A stretch of 64,000 nucleotides of DNA, taken from the NCBI RefSeq assembly GCF_000725125.1, contig NZ_JFCB01000003.1:247360-311359 (forward strand), written 5' to 3'. Of this stretch, positions 47,450 to 57,400 are shown in pieces. This DNA comes from Streptomyces toyocaensis. Lineage in GTDB: Bacteria > Actinomycetota > Actinomycetes > Streptomycetales > Streptomycetaceae. How positions within the stretch are numbered: the first letter of the stretch is position 1; each line of letters starts with the position of its first letter. The position numbers were made by a program, and so were the translations under genes. The notes under the pieces are model-generated. The model ran no database searches, was not told the DNA's origin, and saw nothing but the letters and a program-made list of their open reading frames with translations.

Positions 47450-47623
47450 ATGCCGGCCACCCAGAGCTCCGTTGAGTCCACGCAGCGGCCGCGGCCGCTC
47501 CCCGGGGTGTCCATGCGTGATCTGCTCGCCGCCTGCGCCGCGGCCGCGGCGGTCTCCACCCCGCCCCGCGCCCCCGAGCGGCCCAGCGCCGGACGGGTCC
47601 GGGACCACCGCGAGGCGGCGTAG
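47450..47623 (+). CDS. Small hypothetical protein, 57 residues
   Basis: ATG at 47450 with a good AGGAGG seven bases upstream. The product has a polar N-terminus, a central Ala-rich helix (SMRDLLAACAAAAAVSTPP) and a basic C-terminus (AGRVRDHREAA). I recognise no family; the MRDLLAACAAA stretch looks like a short interaction helix rather than a membrane span. It stands alone behind a strong inverted repeat and converges with the transpeptidase-like gene nine bases away. Confidence 0.6.
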   Translation: MPATQSSVESTQRPRPLPGVSMRDLLAACAAAAAVSTPPRAPERPSAGRVRDHREAA

Positions 47624-47632
47624 CCCCGGGCC

Positions 47633-48184
47633 TCACGGCACGACGACGACCGTCCGCCCGATCGTCGCGAACGTCCACATCGCCGCGCCGTCCGCGCGCG
47701 TCTCGCGGATGCCGCCCGTCCGCTCCCGCGGGTCGAGCGCCGGCGCCGAGCCGTCCACCGCCGCGCTGAACCCGATCGCGGTGCCGTCGACGCTGGCGAA
47801 CCGCACGACGTGCTCGACCGGGACGCCGTCCGATCCGGTGACCGCCCCGGACCGGGAGGTCACCCGGTAGGTGCCGGGCGCCGGGTCCACCGTGCTGGGG
47901 CTGACCCCGAAGGTGCGCCGCACCGTGCCGTTCTCCTCCACCAGCCACACCCGGTCGGCGTCCAGCGCGTACACGACCCGCTTGCCGAGCCCCGAACGGG
48001 CGGGCAGGGCCGTGCGGCGGTCCTTGTGCGGGGACGCCTCGCGCACGGCCCCGGCGGGCCCGGCGGCCGGGTGGCGCAGGTCGGCCGGGACGGTCACCGC
48101 CGCACGGTGACCGAGGTAGCCGACCGTCGCGAGGGCGGCCGCGGTCAGCCCCGCCACGATCATCGAGCTGCTGCCTGCCACCAC
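47633..48184 (-). CDS. L,D-transpeptidase-like envelope protein lacking the catalytic Cys
   Basis: About 183 residues. An N-terminal hydrophobic segment (MIVAGLTAAALATVGYLG) directs it outside the membrane. The rest resembles a YkuD domain: KRVVYALDADRVWLVEENG and VRRTFGVSP at the start, TYRVTSRS in the middle and a C-terminal GGIRETRADGAAMWTF with IGRTVVVV. In active enzymes this last part reads S-x-G-C-I/V-R; here the Cys position is Gly (TGGIRE), so transpeptidation is not expected. GTG at 48184 (48181 also possible) after GAGGTGA. Family match is moderate. Confidence 0.6.
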   Translation of the reverse strand: MVAGSSSMIVAGLTAAALATVGYLGHRAAVTVPADLRHPAAGPAGAVREASPHKDRRTALPARSGLGKRVVYALDADRVWLVEENGTVRRTFGVSPSTVDPAPGTYRVTSRSGAVTGSDGVPVEHVVRFASVDGTAIGFSAAVDGSAPALDPRERTGGIRETRADGAAMWTFATIGRTVVVVP

Positions 48185-48310
48185 CGTCACCTCTGTCCCG
48201 CTCTGTACCACTCTGCCCCGGCATGTACGTCCGCCGACGTGACCGTAGCAGTCCGTGACCGTCCGGCCCGTGCGGCCGTGGCCGGGGCGCGGGAGCCGTA
48301 GGCTGTTTGC

Positions 48311-48964
48311 GTGCTCTTGCTCGCTCTGGATACCGCCACCCCCGCCGTCACCGTCGCGCTGCACGACGGCGACGACGTCATCGCCTCGTCGAGCCGGGTG
48401 GACGCCCGCCGGCACGGCGAGCTGCTGCTCCCGGCGATCGACCGGGTCCTCGCCGAGGCAGGCCTGCCGCTGGACGCCGTCACCGGCATCGTCGTCGGTG
48501 CCGGCCCCGGCCCGTACACCGGGCTGCGGGTCGGCCTGATGACCGCGGACACCTTCGGGCTCGCGCTCGGTGTACCCGTGCACGGTCTGTGCACGCTCGA
48601 CGGACTCGCCTACGCGGCCGACCTGGAGGGCCCCTTCGTCGTGGCGACCGACGCCCGCCGCAAGGAGGTCTACTGGGCCCGCTACGCCGACTCGCGCACC
48701 CGCCTCACCGAGCCCGCCGTGGACCGGCCCGCCGACATCGCCGGCCAGGTCGCGGGCCTGCCCGCGGTCGGCGCCGGCGCCCTGCTCTACCCGGACACCT
48801 TCCCCCAGGCGCACGAGCCCGAGCACGTGACCGCCGCCGCCCTCGCCCGGCTGGCCGCGGAGCGGCTCGCGGCGGGCCGGGACCTCCCCGCGCCCCGGCC
48901 GCTGTACCTGCGCCGCCCCGATGCCCAGGTCCCCAAGAACTACAAGGTGGTCACCCCCAAGTGA
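48311..48964 (+). CDS. tsaB: tRNA threonylcarbamoyladenosine synthesis protein TsaB
   Basis: 217 residues, ASKHA fold. It scaffolds the TsaD-TsaE complex. LLLALDTATPAVTVAL at the N-terminus, HGELLLPAIDRVLAEAG and VGAGPGPYTGLRVGLMTAD are diagnostic. GTG start at 48311. Its stop overlaps the rimI start (GTGA). Confidence 0.95.
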   Translation: MLLLALDTATPAVTVALHDGDDVIASSSRVDARRHGELLLPAIDRVLAEAGLPLDAVTGIVVGAGPGPYTGLRVGLMTADTFGLALGVPVHGLCTLDGLAYAADLEGPFVVATDARRKEVYWARYADSRTRLTEPAVDRPADIAGQVAGLPAVGAGALLYPDTFPQAHEPEHVTAAALARLAAERLAAGRDLPAPRPLYLRRPDAQVPKNYKVVTPK

Positions 48965-49521
48965 CGGGAACCGAGACGGCCGTGCTGCGCGAGATGCGCT
49001 GGTGGGACATCGACTCCGTACTGGAGCTGGAGCGGGACCTGTTCCCCGAGGACGCCTGGTCGCGCGGGATGTTCTGGTCCGAGCTGGCCCACGCGCGCGG
49101 GCCCGGGGCCACCCGGCGCTACGTCGTCGCCGAGGAGGGCGACCGGATCGTCGGCTACGCGGGCCTGACCACCTCCGGCGCGGAGTCCGACGAGGGGCAG
49201 CCCACCGCGAGCGCCGACATCCAGACCATCGCCGTCACCCGGGACCACTGGGGGACGGGCCTGGGCTCCCGCCTGCTCACCGAGCTGCTGCGGGCGGCGA
49301 CCGCCTTCGAGTGCGCCGACGTGATGCTGGAGTGCCGGGTGGACAACGTCCGCGCCCAGAAGCTCTACGAGCGCTTCGGCTTCGAGATCATCGGTGTCAG
49401 GCGCGGCTACTACCAGCCGGGGAACGTGGACGCCCTGGTGATGCGGCTGACCGACCCGTCCACCTCTGTGAACCCGGGGAACCCCGGCAACGGCGTACAA
49501 GGAACCGAGATCCATGGCTGA
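48961..49521 (+). CDS. rimI: Ribosomal protein S18 alanine N-acetyltransferase family (GNAT)
   Basis: 186 residues. It has an acetyl-CoA binding GNAT core: [40 protein letters not shown] (the Q/R-x-x-G-x-G/A signature), and the C-terminal [20 protein letters not shown]. By family it acetylates the N-terminal Ala of S18. Its location between tsaB and tsaD is conserved. GTG at 48961 overlaps tsaB by 4 bases; its end overlaps tsaD by 8. Confidence 0.93.
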   Translation: MTGTETAVLREMRWWDIDSVLELERDLFPEDAWSRGMFWSELAHARGPGATRRYVVAEEGDRIVGYAGLTTSGAESDEGQPTASADIQTIAVTRDHWGTGLGSRLLTELLRAATAFECADVMLECRVDNVRAQKLYERFGFEIIGVRRGYYQPGNVDALVMRLTDPSTSVNPGNPGNGVQGTEIHG

Positions 49522-50617
49522 CGAACCCCTGGTACTGGGGATCGAGACCTCCTGCGACGAGACCGGTGTCGGCATCGTGCGCGGAACCACCCTGCTGGCG
49601 GACGCCGTCGCCTCCAGCGTCGACGAGCACGCCCGCTTCGGCGGCGTCGTCCCGGAGGTGGCGAGCCGCGCCCACCTGGAGGCGATGGTCCCCACCATCC
49701 GGCGCGCACTGCGGGAGGCGGGCGTGAGCGCCCGCGACCTCGACGGCATCGCCGTCACCGCCGGTCCCGGACTCGCCGGCGCCCTGCTGGTCGGCGTCTC
49801 GGCGGCCAAGGCGTACGCCTACGCCCTCGGCAAGCCGCTGTACGGGGTCAACCACCTCGCCTCCCACATCTGCGTCGACCAGCTGGAGCACGGCGCGCTG
49901 CCCGAGCCGACCATGGCCCTGCTGGTCTCCGGAGGCCACTCCTCCCTCCTGCTGTCCACGGACATCACCTCCGACGTCCGCCCCCTGGGCGCGACCATCG
50001 ACGACGCGGCCGGCGAGGCCTTCGACAAGATCGCCCGCGTGCTGAACCTGGGCTTCCCGGGCGGCCCGGTCATCGACCGCTACGCCCGCGAGGGCGACCC
50101 GGACGCGATCGCGTTCCCGCGCGGACTGACCGGCCCCCGGGACCCGGCGTACGACTTCTCCTTCTCCGGGCTGAAGACGGCCGTGGCCCGCTGGATCGAG
50201 GCCAGGCGGGCGGCGGGCGAGGAGGTGCCGGTGCGCGACGTGTCGGCGTCCTTCCAGGAGGCGGTCGTGGACGTCCTCACCCGCAAGGCCGTGCGGGCCT
50301 GCAAGGACGAGGGTGTCGACCACCTGATGATCGGCGGTGGAGTGGCCGCCAACTCCCGGCTGCGGGCCCTGGCCCGGGAGCGCTGCGAGGCGGCCGGCAT
50401 CCGGTTGCGCGTGCCCCGCCCCAAGCTGTGCACGGACAACGGCGCGATGGTCGCCGCGCTGGGCGCGGAGATGGTCGCCCGGGGCCGTCCGGCCTCCGAC
50501 TGGGACCTGTCGGCCGACTCCTCCCTCCCGGTCACGGACCCCCACGTCCCCGGCACCGCCCACTCCCAGTCCCACGACCACGTCCACGAGAGCACCGGGG
50601 AGAACCTGTACTCATGA
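49514..50617 (+). CDS. tsaD: tRNA N6-adenosine threonylcarbamoyltransferase TsaD
   Basis: 367 residues, the catalytic subunit for t6A37. [14 protein letters not shown] at the start, the metal-binding His pair in [16 protein letters not shown] for nucleotide binding, and [20 protein letters not shown] are all present. The last about 25 residues are His/Ser-rich ([15 protein letters not shown]) and beyond the normal fold. Its stop overlaps the start of the next small gene (ATGA). Confidence 0.97.
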   Translation: MADEPLVLGIETSCDETGVGIVRGTTLLADAVASSVDEHARFGGVVPEVASRAHLEAMVPTIRRALREAGVSARDLDGIAVTAGPGLAGALLVGVSAAKAYAYALGKPLYGVNHLASHICVDQLEHGALPEPTMALLVSGGHSSLLLSTDITSDVRPLGATIDDAAGEAFDKIARVLNLGFPGGPVIDRYAREGDPDAIAFPRGLTGPRDPAYDFSFSGLKTAVARWIEARRAAGEEVPVRDVSASFQEAVVDVLTRKAVRACKDEGVDHLMIGGGVAANSRLRALARERCEAAGIRLRVPRPKLCTDNGAMVAALGAEMVARGRPASDWDLSADSSLPVTDPHVPGTAHSQSHDHVHESTGENLYS

Positions 50618-50871
50618 CGGTCGCGCTGATGTGGGAGGCCAGGGCGGTCCCCGGCCGGGGCGCGGACCTGCTGGCCTGGACCGAGGAACGGGTCCGGGAA
50701 CTCCCGGAGCGGCCGCTGCGCCGCGAGACCTTCCGTGCCCCGCAGGACCGTGTCCTGGTCATCACCTGGTGGGACGCCCCGTACGACGCGGACCTGCCCG
50801 AACTCCCCGAACCGGACGGCGAGCTGACCTCCCGTCCGGTGCACCGGTGGCGGTTCGAGTCGCTCGGGTGA
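50614..50871 (+). CDS. Small hypothetical protein coupled to tsaD
   Basis: 85 residues from an ATG inside the tsaD stop (ATGA). It is compact with no signal peptide; visible stretches are [35 protein letters not shown] and [13 protein letters not shown]. The pattern of one helix and alternating strands (VLVITWW) suggests a ferredoxin-like or dimeric alpha-beta-barrel fold. I do not recognise the family. It is the last gene of the tsa chain, 79 bases before the protease-MoxR operon. Confidence 0.75.
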   Translation: MTVALMWEARAVPGRGADLLAWTEERVRELPERPLRRETFRAPQDRVLVITWWDAPYDADLPELPEPDGELTSRPVHRWRFESLG

Positions 50872-50950
50872 CCGGACCGGTACGCAATGCATCGATCCGG
50901 TAACCGAGTGAGGTGAGGTCGTCACCGGTACGCCTGTCGCCGGGGACAAT

Positions 50951-51352
50951 GTGAACGTGTCCCCTACACGTGACGTAGAACTCGCCGACGGCACACCGGT
51001 CCGGTTCCTGCTCGCTCCAGCGGCCGGTGCGACGCCCGCCGAGCCCGACGACGACCTGCCGGAAGGCATGGGACGTGCGGTGCCCGTGGCCCGTGGCACC
51101 CGTTCCGTCGCTCATTTCGCGGCCGGAGCGCTGCGTGGCGCGCTCAGTCCGCTCGGACCGCTGATCCAGGAGGTCCATGACGCCGCCACAGCCGTGCCCG
51201 ACCCGCCGGCCGAACTGAGCGTGACCTTCGGAGTCCAGATCGGCCAGGACCTCAAGCTCGGGGTCGTCGGTGGTACGGGCCAGGCGCATCTCACCGTCAC
51301 CGCCACATGGAGGCCCGACCCCGGACCCGGTGCGACACCCGCGGCGGAGTGA
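50951..51352 (+). CDS. Trypsin-co-occurring (Trypco1-like, CU044_2847-type) protein
   Basis: 133 residues. N-terminal strand segment VELADGTPVRFLLAP, a variable middle, a helix (HFAAGALRGALSPLGPLIQ), and a C-terminal strand pair LSVTFGVQIGQDLKLGVVGG ending in AHLTVTATW. This matches the small domain that regularly precedes trypsin-like conflict-system proteases. GTG at 50951 after GGGGA. Three bases separate its stop from the protease start. It may regulate or present substrate to the protease. Role inferred from context; no enzymatic motif. Confidence 0.75.
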   Translation: MNVSPTRDVELADGTPVRFLLAPAAGATPAEPDDDLPEGMGRAVPVARGTRSVAHFAAGALRGALSPLGPLIQEVHDAATAVPDPPAELSVTFGVQIGQDLKLGVVGGTGQAHLTVTATWRPDPGPGATPAAE

Positions 51353-51355
51353 CGC

Positions 51356-53503
51356 GTGGGATGGTTCGGAACCGCAGGGGACGGTGCCGTTGATCCCTCC
51401 CGGCACGTCGTGTCCGTCCGCCGGTCCGAGGGCGGCAAGACCGTGGGGGCTGGGTTCGTGCTCGGTGCTGACACCGTGCTGACCTGTGCCCATGTCGTCA
51501 ACGCCGCCCTGGACCGGCCGATGCTCGAGCCGCGGGCGCCCGGGCCGGACGAGGTCACCGTCGAGGTCCGGGACGAGATGGGCGCCGGACACCGGTACTC
51601 CGCCCGAGTGGCCCACTGGATCGCGCCGCGCGCCCGCGACGGCGGCACGGTGCGGCCGGATGACGACGAGTGGCTGGGCGACCTCGCGGTGCTGCGGGTC
51701 GACGGACCGCCCGGTGGCCTCCTCGCCGGGCCCAGGCTGGTCGACATGGAGGTCGGCCAGGAAGTCGAGGCCTGGCACGGCACCGGTGGGGCAGCCACCT
51801 ACGCCCGCCTCACCGTTCACGGCCTGGACCGTTTCCGGGCTTATCTGGACGGCGCCGCCACCGGCATGGCGGTGGGTCCCGGGTACAGCGGGGGCCCACT
51901 GTGGTGCCGTGCGGAGAAGGCCGTGGCCGGTTTGGTCGTCGCCCACTTCATGCCGCCCCGGGACCGGGCCACGGGCGCCCGGCTGCCTTACAGCCCTCAG
52001 CACCTGGTGCGGCGCAGCTGGGCCGTGCCCTGGCAGCGTGTCGCGGACGAGTTACGTCCGCTGGGCGTGCTCGGCGGCGAGGCACCCGAACTGCTGGATA
52101 CGGACGACCACGCCTTCCTGCTGCTGACGGAGGCGATCGAGGACGTCTTCCCCTCGGCGAGCAGCCGGGTGACGGGCGCTCAGCGCCTCGCCCGTGCCTG
52201 CGGCGTCGCGCCCGGCAGTGCTGTCACCCCGCCCACGCCGGAGGAGTTCGCCGCCTTCCTCCTCACTCACCCGCGGGCCCTCGCGGCCCTGGCCGGACAC
52301 CTGCGGCGCGATGCCCCGCGGGACGCCGACCGCATCCTGGCGGCGGGGGGCCTGTCCCGCACGCCGCGGCTGCTGTCCCCGCAGGAGTACGCCGCCCTGC
52401 GGGGTCACCTGAAGACCATGGAGCCGGACGTGCTCGCACGGTTTCCCGAAGCCGTCCGGGCCGCTCTGCCGCACCTCGCGGCGTTCCCCTGCGGGGACAC
52501 GACGGAGTCTCTCCTCGATCACCTGGAGGGACTGCCCGGGGACGGCCACGCGGGGAGCGCAGGGCCCAGGGTGCCCGCGCTGCTGCGGGTCATGGAGTAC
52601 GTCGGCGCCTTGTGCCCCGGTTCCAGGCGGGCGGAACTGCGGCTGTGGGCGGACGGGGTGGCGCGTCGCCTCGGCATCGCGCGGGCCGCGATCGGCGAGC
52701 GTCGCTCGGACGCCCAGGAGTGGGCGCGGTCCCTGCGTCACCGGACCGCCCGGGTCCGTCTGCTGGTCCAGGTGACACGGGCCGGGCAGGGCCGTCACCG
52801 GCTGCGGATCTGGTGCGACGAGGGCTCGGGGCCCCGGCAGGTCTCGACGGACAGCGTGCGCTCGTACTCGGCGTCCGACGCGGCACGCGAGGTGCTGCGC
52901 GTGCTGGACTCCCTCACTCCGCCCGCCGATGACGAACGGCCGCCCCTGCTCGAAGTGCTCGTGGACCGGACCGGTCTCAACCTGCCCGTCGACGAGTGGA
53001 CGGCACGCGATCCGGACGCGCTGGTGCCCGGAGTGCTCGGCGTGGAGTTCCCGCTGGTGGTGCACTGTCCCGAACTGCTGCGCAGGCACGGGCGTTTCAT
53101 GGCCCACTGGCGGAGCCGCTGGAACCGGCTCGACTCGGGCAAGACGTTCGTGGTCTCCGAGCCGATGGACCGGGAGACGATCTACTCGAGCCTGGTCAAC
53201 CAACTCGACACCGTACGCGTCTGTGTGGACGTGCCGCCCGGACCGAGGGACGGCATCGTGCAGACGTGTCTCGCCCTGGGCATACCTGTGGTGGTGTGGG
53301 ACCGAGGCCGCGACGGCGCCTCGCACACCGTCCGGTACGTGGCGGACCTCGCCACCCGGGAACTGCCCGACGGAGTACGCGACTACCGGGCCAACGCCAA
53401 GGCCAGCCCGCCCGACTTCCCAGGCCGCCCGGTCCTCGCCTGGGCCGACGCCGACCGCACCGTGCCACGCCTGCACCTGACCGAACCACAGGAGAGCGCA
53501 TGA
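51356..53503 (+). CDS. Trypsin-like serine protease fused to VMAP-type C-terminal domain
   Basis: 715 residues, cytoplasmic (no signal peptide). Residues 1 to about 220 form a trypsin-like domain with an intact apparent triad: His 46 in LTCAHVV, Asp 109 in WLGDLAVLRVD, and Ser 178 in GPGYSGGPL. Residues about 240-440 are helical (LSPQEYAALRGHLKTMEPDV, VPALLRVMEYVGAL), like VMAP-middle or effector-associated modules. Residues about 455-700 resemble VMAP-C (VRLLVQVTRAG, VLVDRTGLNLPVDEW, GVEFPLVVHCPELLR, GIPVVVWDRG). In this architecture the MoxR ATPase and partner are thought to gate the protease. GTG at 51356; stop overlaps the ATPase start (ATGA). Confidence 0.82.
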   Translation: MGWFGTAGDGAVDPSRHVVSVRRSEGGKTVGAGFVLGADTVLTCAHVVNAALDRPMLEPRAPGPDEVTVEVRDEMGAGHRYSARVAHWIAPRARDGGTVRPDDDEWLGDLAVLRVDGPPGGLLAGPRLVDMEVGQEVEAWHGTGGAATYARLTVHGLDRFRAYLDGAATGMAVGPGYSGGPLWCRAEKAVAGLVVAHFMPPRDRATGARLPYSPQHLVRRSWAVPWQRVADELRPLGVLGGEAPELLDTDDHAFLLLTEAIEDVFPSASSRVTGAQRLARACGVAPGSAVTPPTPEEFAAFLLTHPRALAALAGHLRRDAPRDADRILAAGGLSRTPRLLSPQEYAALRGHLKTMEPDVLARFPEAVRAALPHLAAFPCGDTTESLLDHLEGLPGDGHAGSAGPRVPALLRVMEYVGALCPGSRRAELRLWADGVARRLGIARAAIGERRSDAQEWARSLRHRTARVRLLVQVTRAGQGRHRLRIWCDEGSGPRQVSTDSVRSYSASDAAREVLRVLDSLTPPADDERPPLLEVLVDRTGLNLPVDEWTARDPDALVPGVLGVEFPLVVHCPELLRRHGRFMAHWRSRWNRLDSGKTFVVSEPMDRETIYSSLVNQLDTVRVCVDVPPGPRDGIVQTCLALGIPVVVWDRGRDGASHTVRYVADLATRELPDGVRDYRANAKASPPDFPGRPVLAWADADRTVPRLHLTEPQESA

Positions 53504-54450
53504 CATCCGCTGCCGATGCCGAGTGGCGCCTGTTCCGCGGCGACGGCGTCCCACGGTACGTCACCCTGCCGTCGGCACCTCCCTGGCGCCGCTTCGTCCC
53601 CGCACGGGCGACGCGGCCGGAACTGCCGTACGTCATCGCCCCACAGCACGCCGACGTCGTCAACGCGGCACTGCATCTGCGCCGTCCGCTGCTGGTGACC
53701 GGGCCGGCCGGCACCGGCAAATCCTCGCTGGCCCGGGCCATCACCCACGAGCTGTGTCTGGGTGAACTGCTGCGCTGGCCCGTCAACAGCCGCTCCACGG
53801 TGAAGGATGCCCTCTACCAGTACGACGCGATCGGCCGCCTGCGGGAGACGACCCTCAGCCGGGACCGGGGCGAGCGGGAGCCGTCCATCGGCACGTTCAT
53901 CCGTCTCGGACCGCTCGGCACCGCGCTCGTCCCCTCGGCCGGTCCGCGCTGCCTGCTCATCGACGAGATGGACAAGGGAGACGTCGACCTGCCGAACGAC
54001 TTGCTCACGGTCTTCGAGGAGGGGTTCTTCGACATCTCGGAACTGACCCGGCTGCCGGAGGACACGGCCGATGTCGAGGTGCAGACCTGCGACCACAGGG
54101 GCACCGTCCTGGTGCGCCAAGGCCTCGTCCAGTGCGCGGAGTTCCCGGTGGTCGTCATCACCAGCAACGGTGAACGCGACTTCCCGCCCGCGTTCCTGCG
54201 CCGCTGTCTTCGTCTCGACCTGCCGCTGCCCGACGAGGAGCGGTTGCGCACCATCGTCGCCGCGCACCTCGGCGAGGAAGCGATGCGGGAGGCGGACGAC
54301 CTGATCGAGGCGTTCCTGCGCCGCCGTGCCCTGGGCGAACTCGCCACGGACCAGCTGCTCAACGCGGTGTTCCTGCGGATCGGCGGCGTCGACCTGGACG
54401 CGGAGGGGCTGCTGGACGCCGTACTGCACCAGCTCACCGGGGCCATGTGA
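53500..54450 (+). CDS. MoxR-type AAA+ ATPase
   Basis: 316 residues. Walker A is GPAGTGKSS (68-76), Walker B is LLIDEMDKGD (Asp 155, Glu 156), sensor 1 is in VVVITSNGERDFPPAF, and the Arg finger region is AFLRRCLRLDLPLP. The helical insert typical of MoxR ATPases is likely (DLLTVFEEGFFDISEL). All catalytic motifs are intact, so it should hydrolyse ATP as a ring. It lies between the protease and the SAV_2336-like protein and overlaps both (ATGA and GTGA), implying a stoichiometric complex. It is probably the motor that remodels or licenses the protease. Confidence 0.88.
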   Translation: MTSAADAEWRLFRGDGVPRYVTLPSAPPWRRFVPARATRPELPYVIAPQHADVVNAALHLRRPLLVTGPAGTGKSSLARAITHELCLGELLRWPVNSRSTVKDALYQYDAIGRLRETTLSRDRGEREPSIGTFIRLGPLGTALVPSAGPRCLLIDEMDKGDVDLPNDLLTVFEEGFFDISELTRLPEDTADVEVQTCDHRGTVLVRQGLVQCAEFPVVVITSNGERDFPPAFLRRCLRLDLPLPDEERLRTIVAAHLGEEAMREADDLIEAFLRRRALGELATDQLLNAVFLRIGGVDLDAEGLLDAVLHQLTGAM

Positions 54451-57400
54451 TCATGCCGGCCGGTGGAGAGCGGCTCGGCGAGGTGCTGCGGCTCCTCGGT
54501 GCCTGCAGGCTGGACCTGGACGCCGATCAGGTCCTCGACGTGCTGTGGCTGGCCCGGCGGCTGCCCCCGGACACCGAGGCTCCACTCCACCGGCAGGCGC
54601 CCCACCGGTTCGAGCAGCCGGAGCCGCCCGACGGCCCCGGCCCGGAGGACCGGGGCGCGCCGCAGCGGCCGGCCCGCGAACCCGCCGACCCGGAGCTGCC
54701 GGACCTCACCAGCCCCACCACCCTGCACGCGGCCGTCCGGCACACGCCGGCCCCCGACGTGCGGCCCCGGCCAGCCGGTCAGGAGCTCCGGCGGGCCCTG
54801 CCGGTGCGGGTGCCGGAGGAAAAGGCCCTCGGCAACGAGCTGGAACTCGGCCGCTCGCTCAGGCCGCTGCGCCGGCGCCACGACAGCCGGCACCGCACGG
54901 AGATCGACGAGGACCGTACGGCCGCCGAACTCGCCGAGACCAACCTGCCCGACGTGGTGGAGCGCCCGCTGCGGGAGCGCTGGCTCGACCTCACACTGCT
55001 CGTCGACGACGGACTGTCCATGCTGCTGTGGCACCGGCTCGGCACCGAGTTGCGCACCCTGCTGGAGCGACTGGGCGCCTTCGCCGTCAACCGTGTCCTC
55101 GGTCTCGACAGCCGCCACGCCGGACACCCACGGCTGCACGCCCGGCCGTTCCGTCCGGGCAGCACCGAGCTGCCGCTGAGCACAGTCAACGATCCCTCCG
55201 GCCGGAGCCTTCTGCTGGTCGTCAGCGACGGCATGGGCGCCGCCTGGCGCTCCGGCGCGATGTACGGGCTGCTGGCCGAGCGGGCGGCCCGCGGGCCCGT
55301 CGCGGTCCTGCACACCCTGCCCCCCGACATGTGGGAGGCCTCCGGCATCTCCGCCGAGCGCTGGCAGGCCACCACACGGCGCATCGGCGGTGCCAACACG
55401 TCGTGGAAGGTCGTGGACCCCGTACTCCCGCAGGAGCTCAGTCGCTTCGAGGACACCCCGGTCCCCGTCCTCGAACCCACGGCTGACTCGCTCGGGGTCT
55501 GGGCACGTCTGCTCGCGTCCCCGGGCATCACGGTGGAGCTACCGCTGTTGACCCGCCCCGACCGGTACGCCGCCGTCGCACCCGCCCGGGACCTGAGCAG
55601 CGCCCAGCACTTCCGCGACGCGGCCACCCCGGAGGCGTACCGCCTCGCCGCCCATCTCGCGGCGGTGGCCCCGCTCTCCGTGCCCGTGATGCGGCTGGTG
55701 CAGGCGGCGGTCCCCTGGCGGGCCACGCCCTCCCATCTGGCGGAGGTGTTCCTCGGCGGCCTGGTCCGGCCGCACCCGGCGCCCGTGCCGGGTCCGCTGC
55801 CGGCCAAGCACCGGGTCTTCGATTTCTCCGAGGCGTCCAAAGCCGTGCTTCTGGACGCGGTGCCGCAGGCCGAACTTCTGCGTACGGGCCGCAGGATCGG
55901 GCGCCGTCTCGAAGAGCTCGCCGGCAACGCGCCCGATTTTCCCGCCTGGCTGCTGCACCCGGACGGGCCCGACACGCTGCCGGGCTCGCAGCAGCCCTTC
56001 ACGCGTGTCGAACGCAGGCTGCTCGCGCGTTTCGGTGTGTCGCTGGGGGGCGCGGGCTCCGACGCCGGTTCCGGGACAGCGGGGCCCGCCGTCGTCACGG
56101 ACGACTGGGAGCCGCTCACCGAGAGCGACCCCCGCCGGATCGGAGGCTTCGAACTCCGCGGCCGAAGGCGCGGCCGGCGAACGCTGGTCTACCGAGGCTT
56201 CGGCGCACGAGGCCAGGAGGCCGTGCTGCGGGTGCCCCGCCCGGACCTGCCCGCCGTCAACGCCGGACTGGTCGCGGTGGAGGCCGAGGCGCTGACCCGT
56301 CTGCAGGGCCAGTACGCCCCTGCACTGCTGGCCACGGGGCTGGAGGAATCCCCTCCCTGGCTCGCCATGACACCGATCGCGGACGCGCAGGCGCCCGACG
56401 CACAGCCGCCGCGCCTGGCGGAGATCTTCGCCCGGGCCCTGACGGACGGCACCGCGCCCTTCGACATCCTGCAGGGGCTGCTCGTCTCCTGCTATCTCGC
56501 CAACGCGGTCGCCCTGTGCCACCTCAACGGCCTGGTGCCGGCCACCCTGGACGCGGACAGCGTCTACGTGCTCCGCCGCACCGTGGTCCTCGGCGACCTG
56601 TCCGACTGCGCGGTGGACGGCCGTTACCTGGGATCCGGCGCGGAGCCCGTCCCTGCGGACAACGTACGAGCCCTGGGGGAAATGCTCCAGGTCATCAGCA
56701 GCAAGGCGGGCTGGGATCTGCCGGGGCTGCCGGAAGGCATGCACCTGTGGCAGGGCGACACCTGGGAGCAGTTGCGGCGGCTCGTTCTGCGCTGCATCGA
56801 TCCCGAGCCGACCGCACGGCCGCCCGCCAGTGAGGTCGCCGAGGTCCTGACCCGGTACGTGGCCCGCACCCGCCTCCAGATGGCCGGCGCCGCGTCGCAC
56901 GGCATCAAGGCAGGCCCGGCCGCTCGTGTGCGGCTCAGCCCGCCGCCCGCGGATCCCGGCGCCGTGCGTCCCTCGCTGCGGCTGCCGCGTCGGGGAACCG
57001 CTCGACGGGAGGCCGAGGCACGGCTGCGACGTGTACGTGGACCCGTGCCGCACAGCAGGCGTCTGACCCTGGTCGGCGCCTACCACTACAGCGGACGCGC
57101 GACGACCACCATGGTGCTCGGCTCCGTTCTCGCCGCGGTGCGCGGCGAACCTGTCCTGGCCCTCGACGGGTCCGCCTCCGAGGGATCGCTGGACGCCTTC
57201 CTCACCGACCGCAACCGCGCCGTCGTGCGGGACCTGGCGGCACTGCCGCCGAACCCGTCGTACGAGGAGATTCGCGCACGTACCACCCGTTTGCCGTCGG
57301 GGCTCGAAGTCGTCGCCCACAGGAGCGGGCACTTCAGCGCCAACCCTGCCCATCAGCAGGAATACGCCCACGTGCTGGGACAGACCGCGCCCTACTACCC

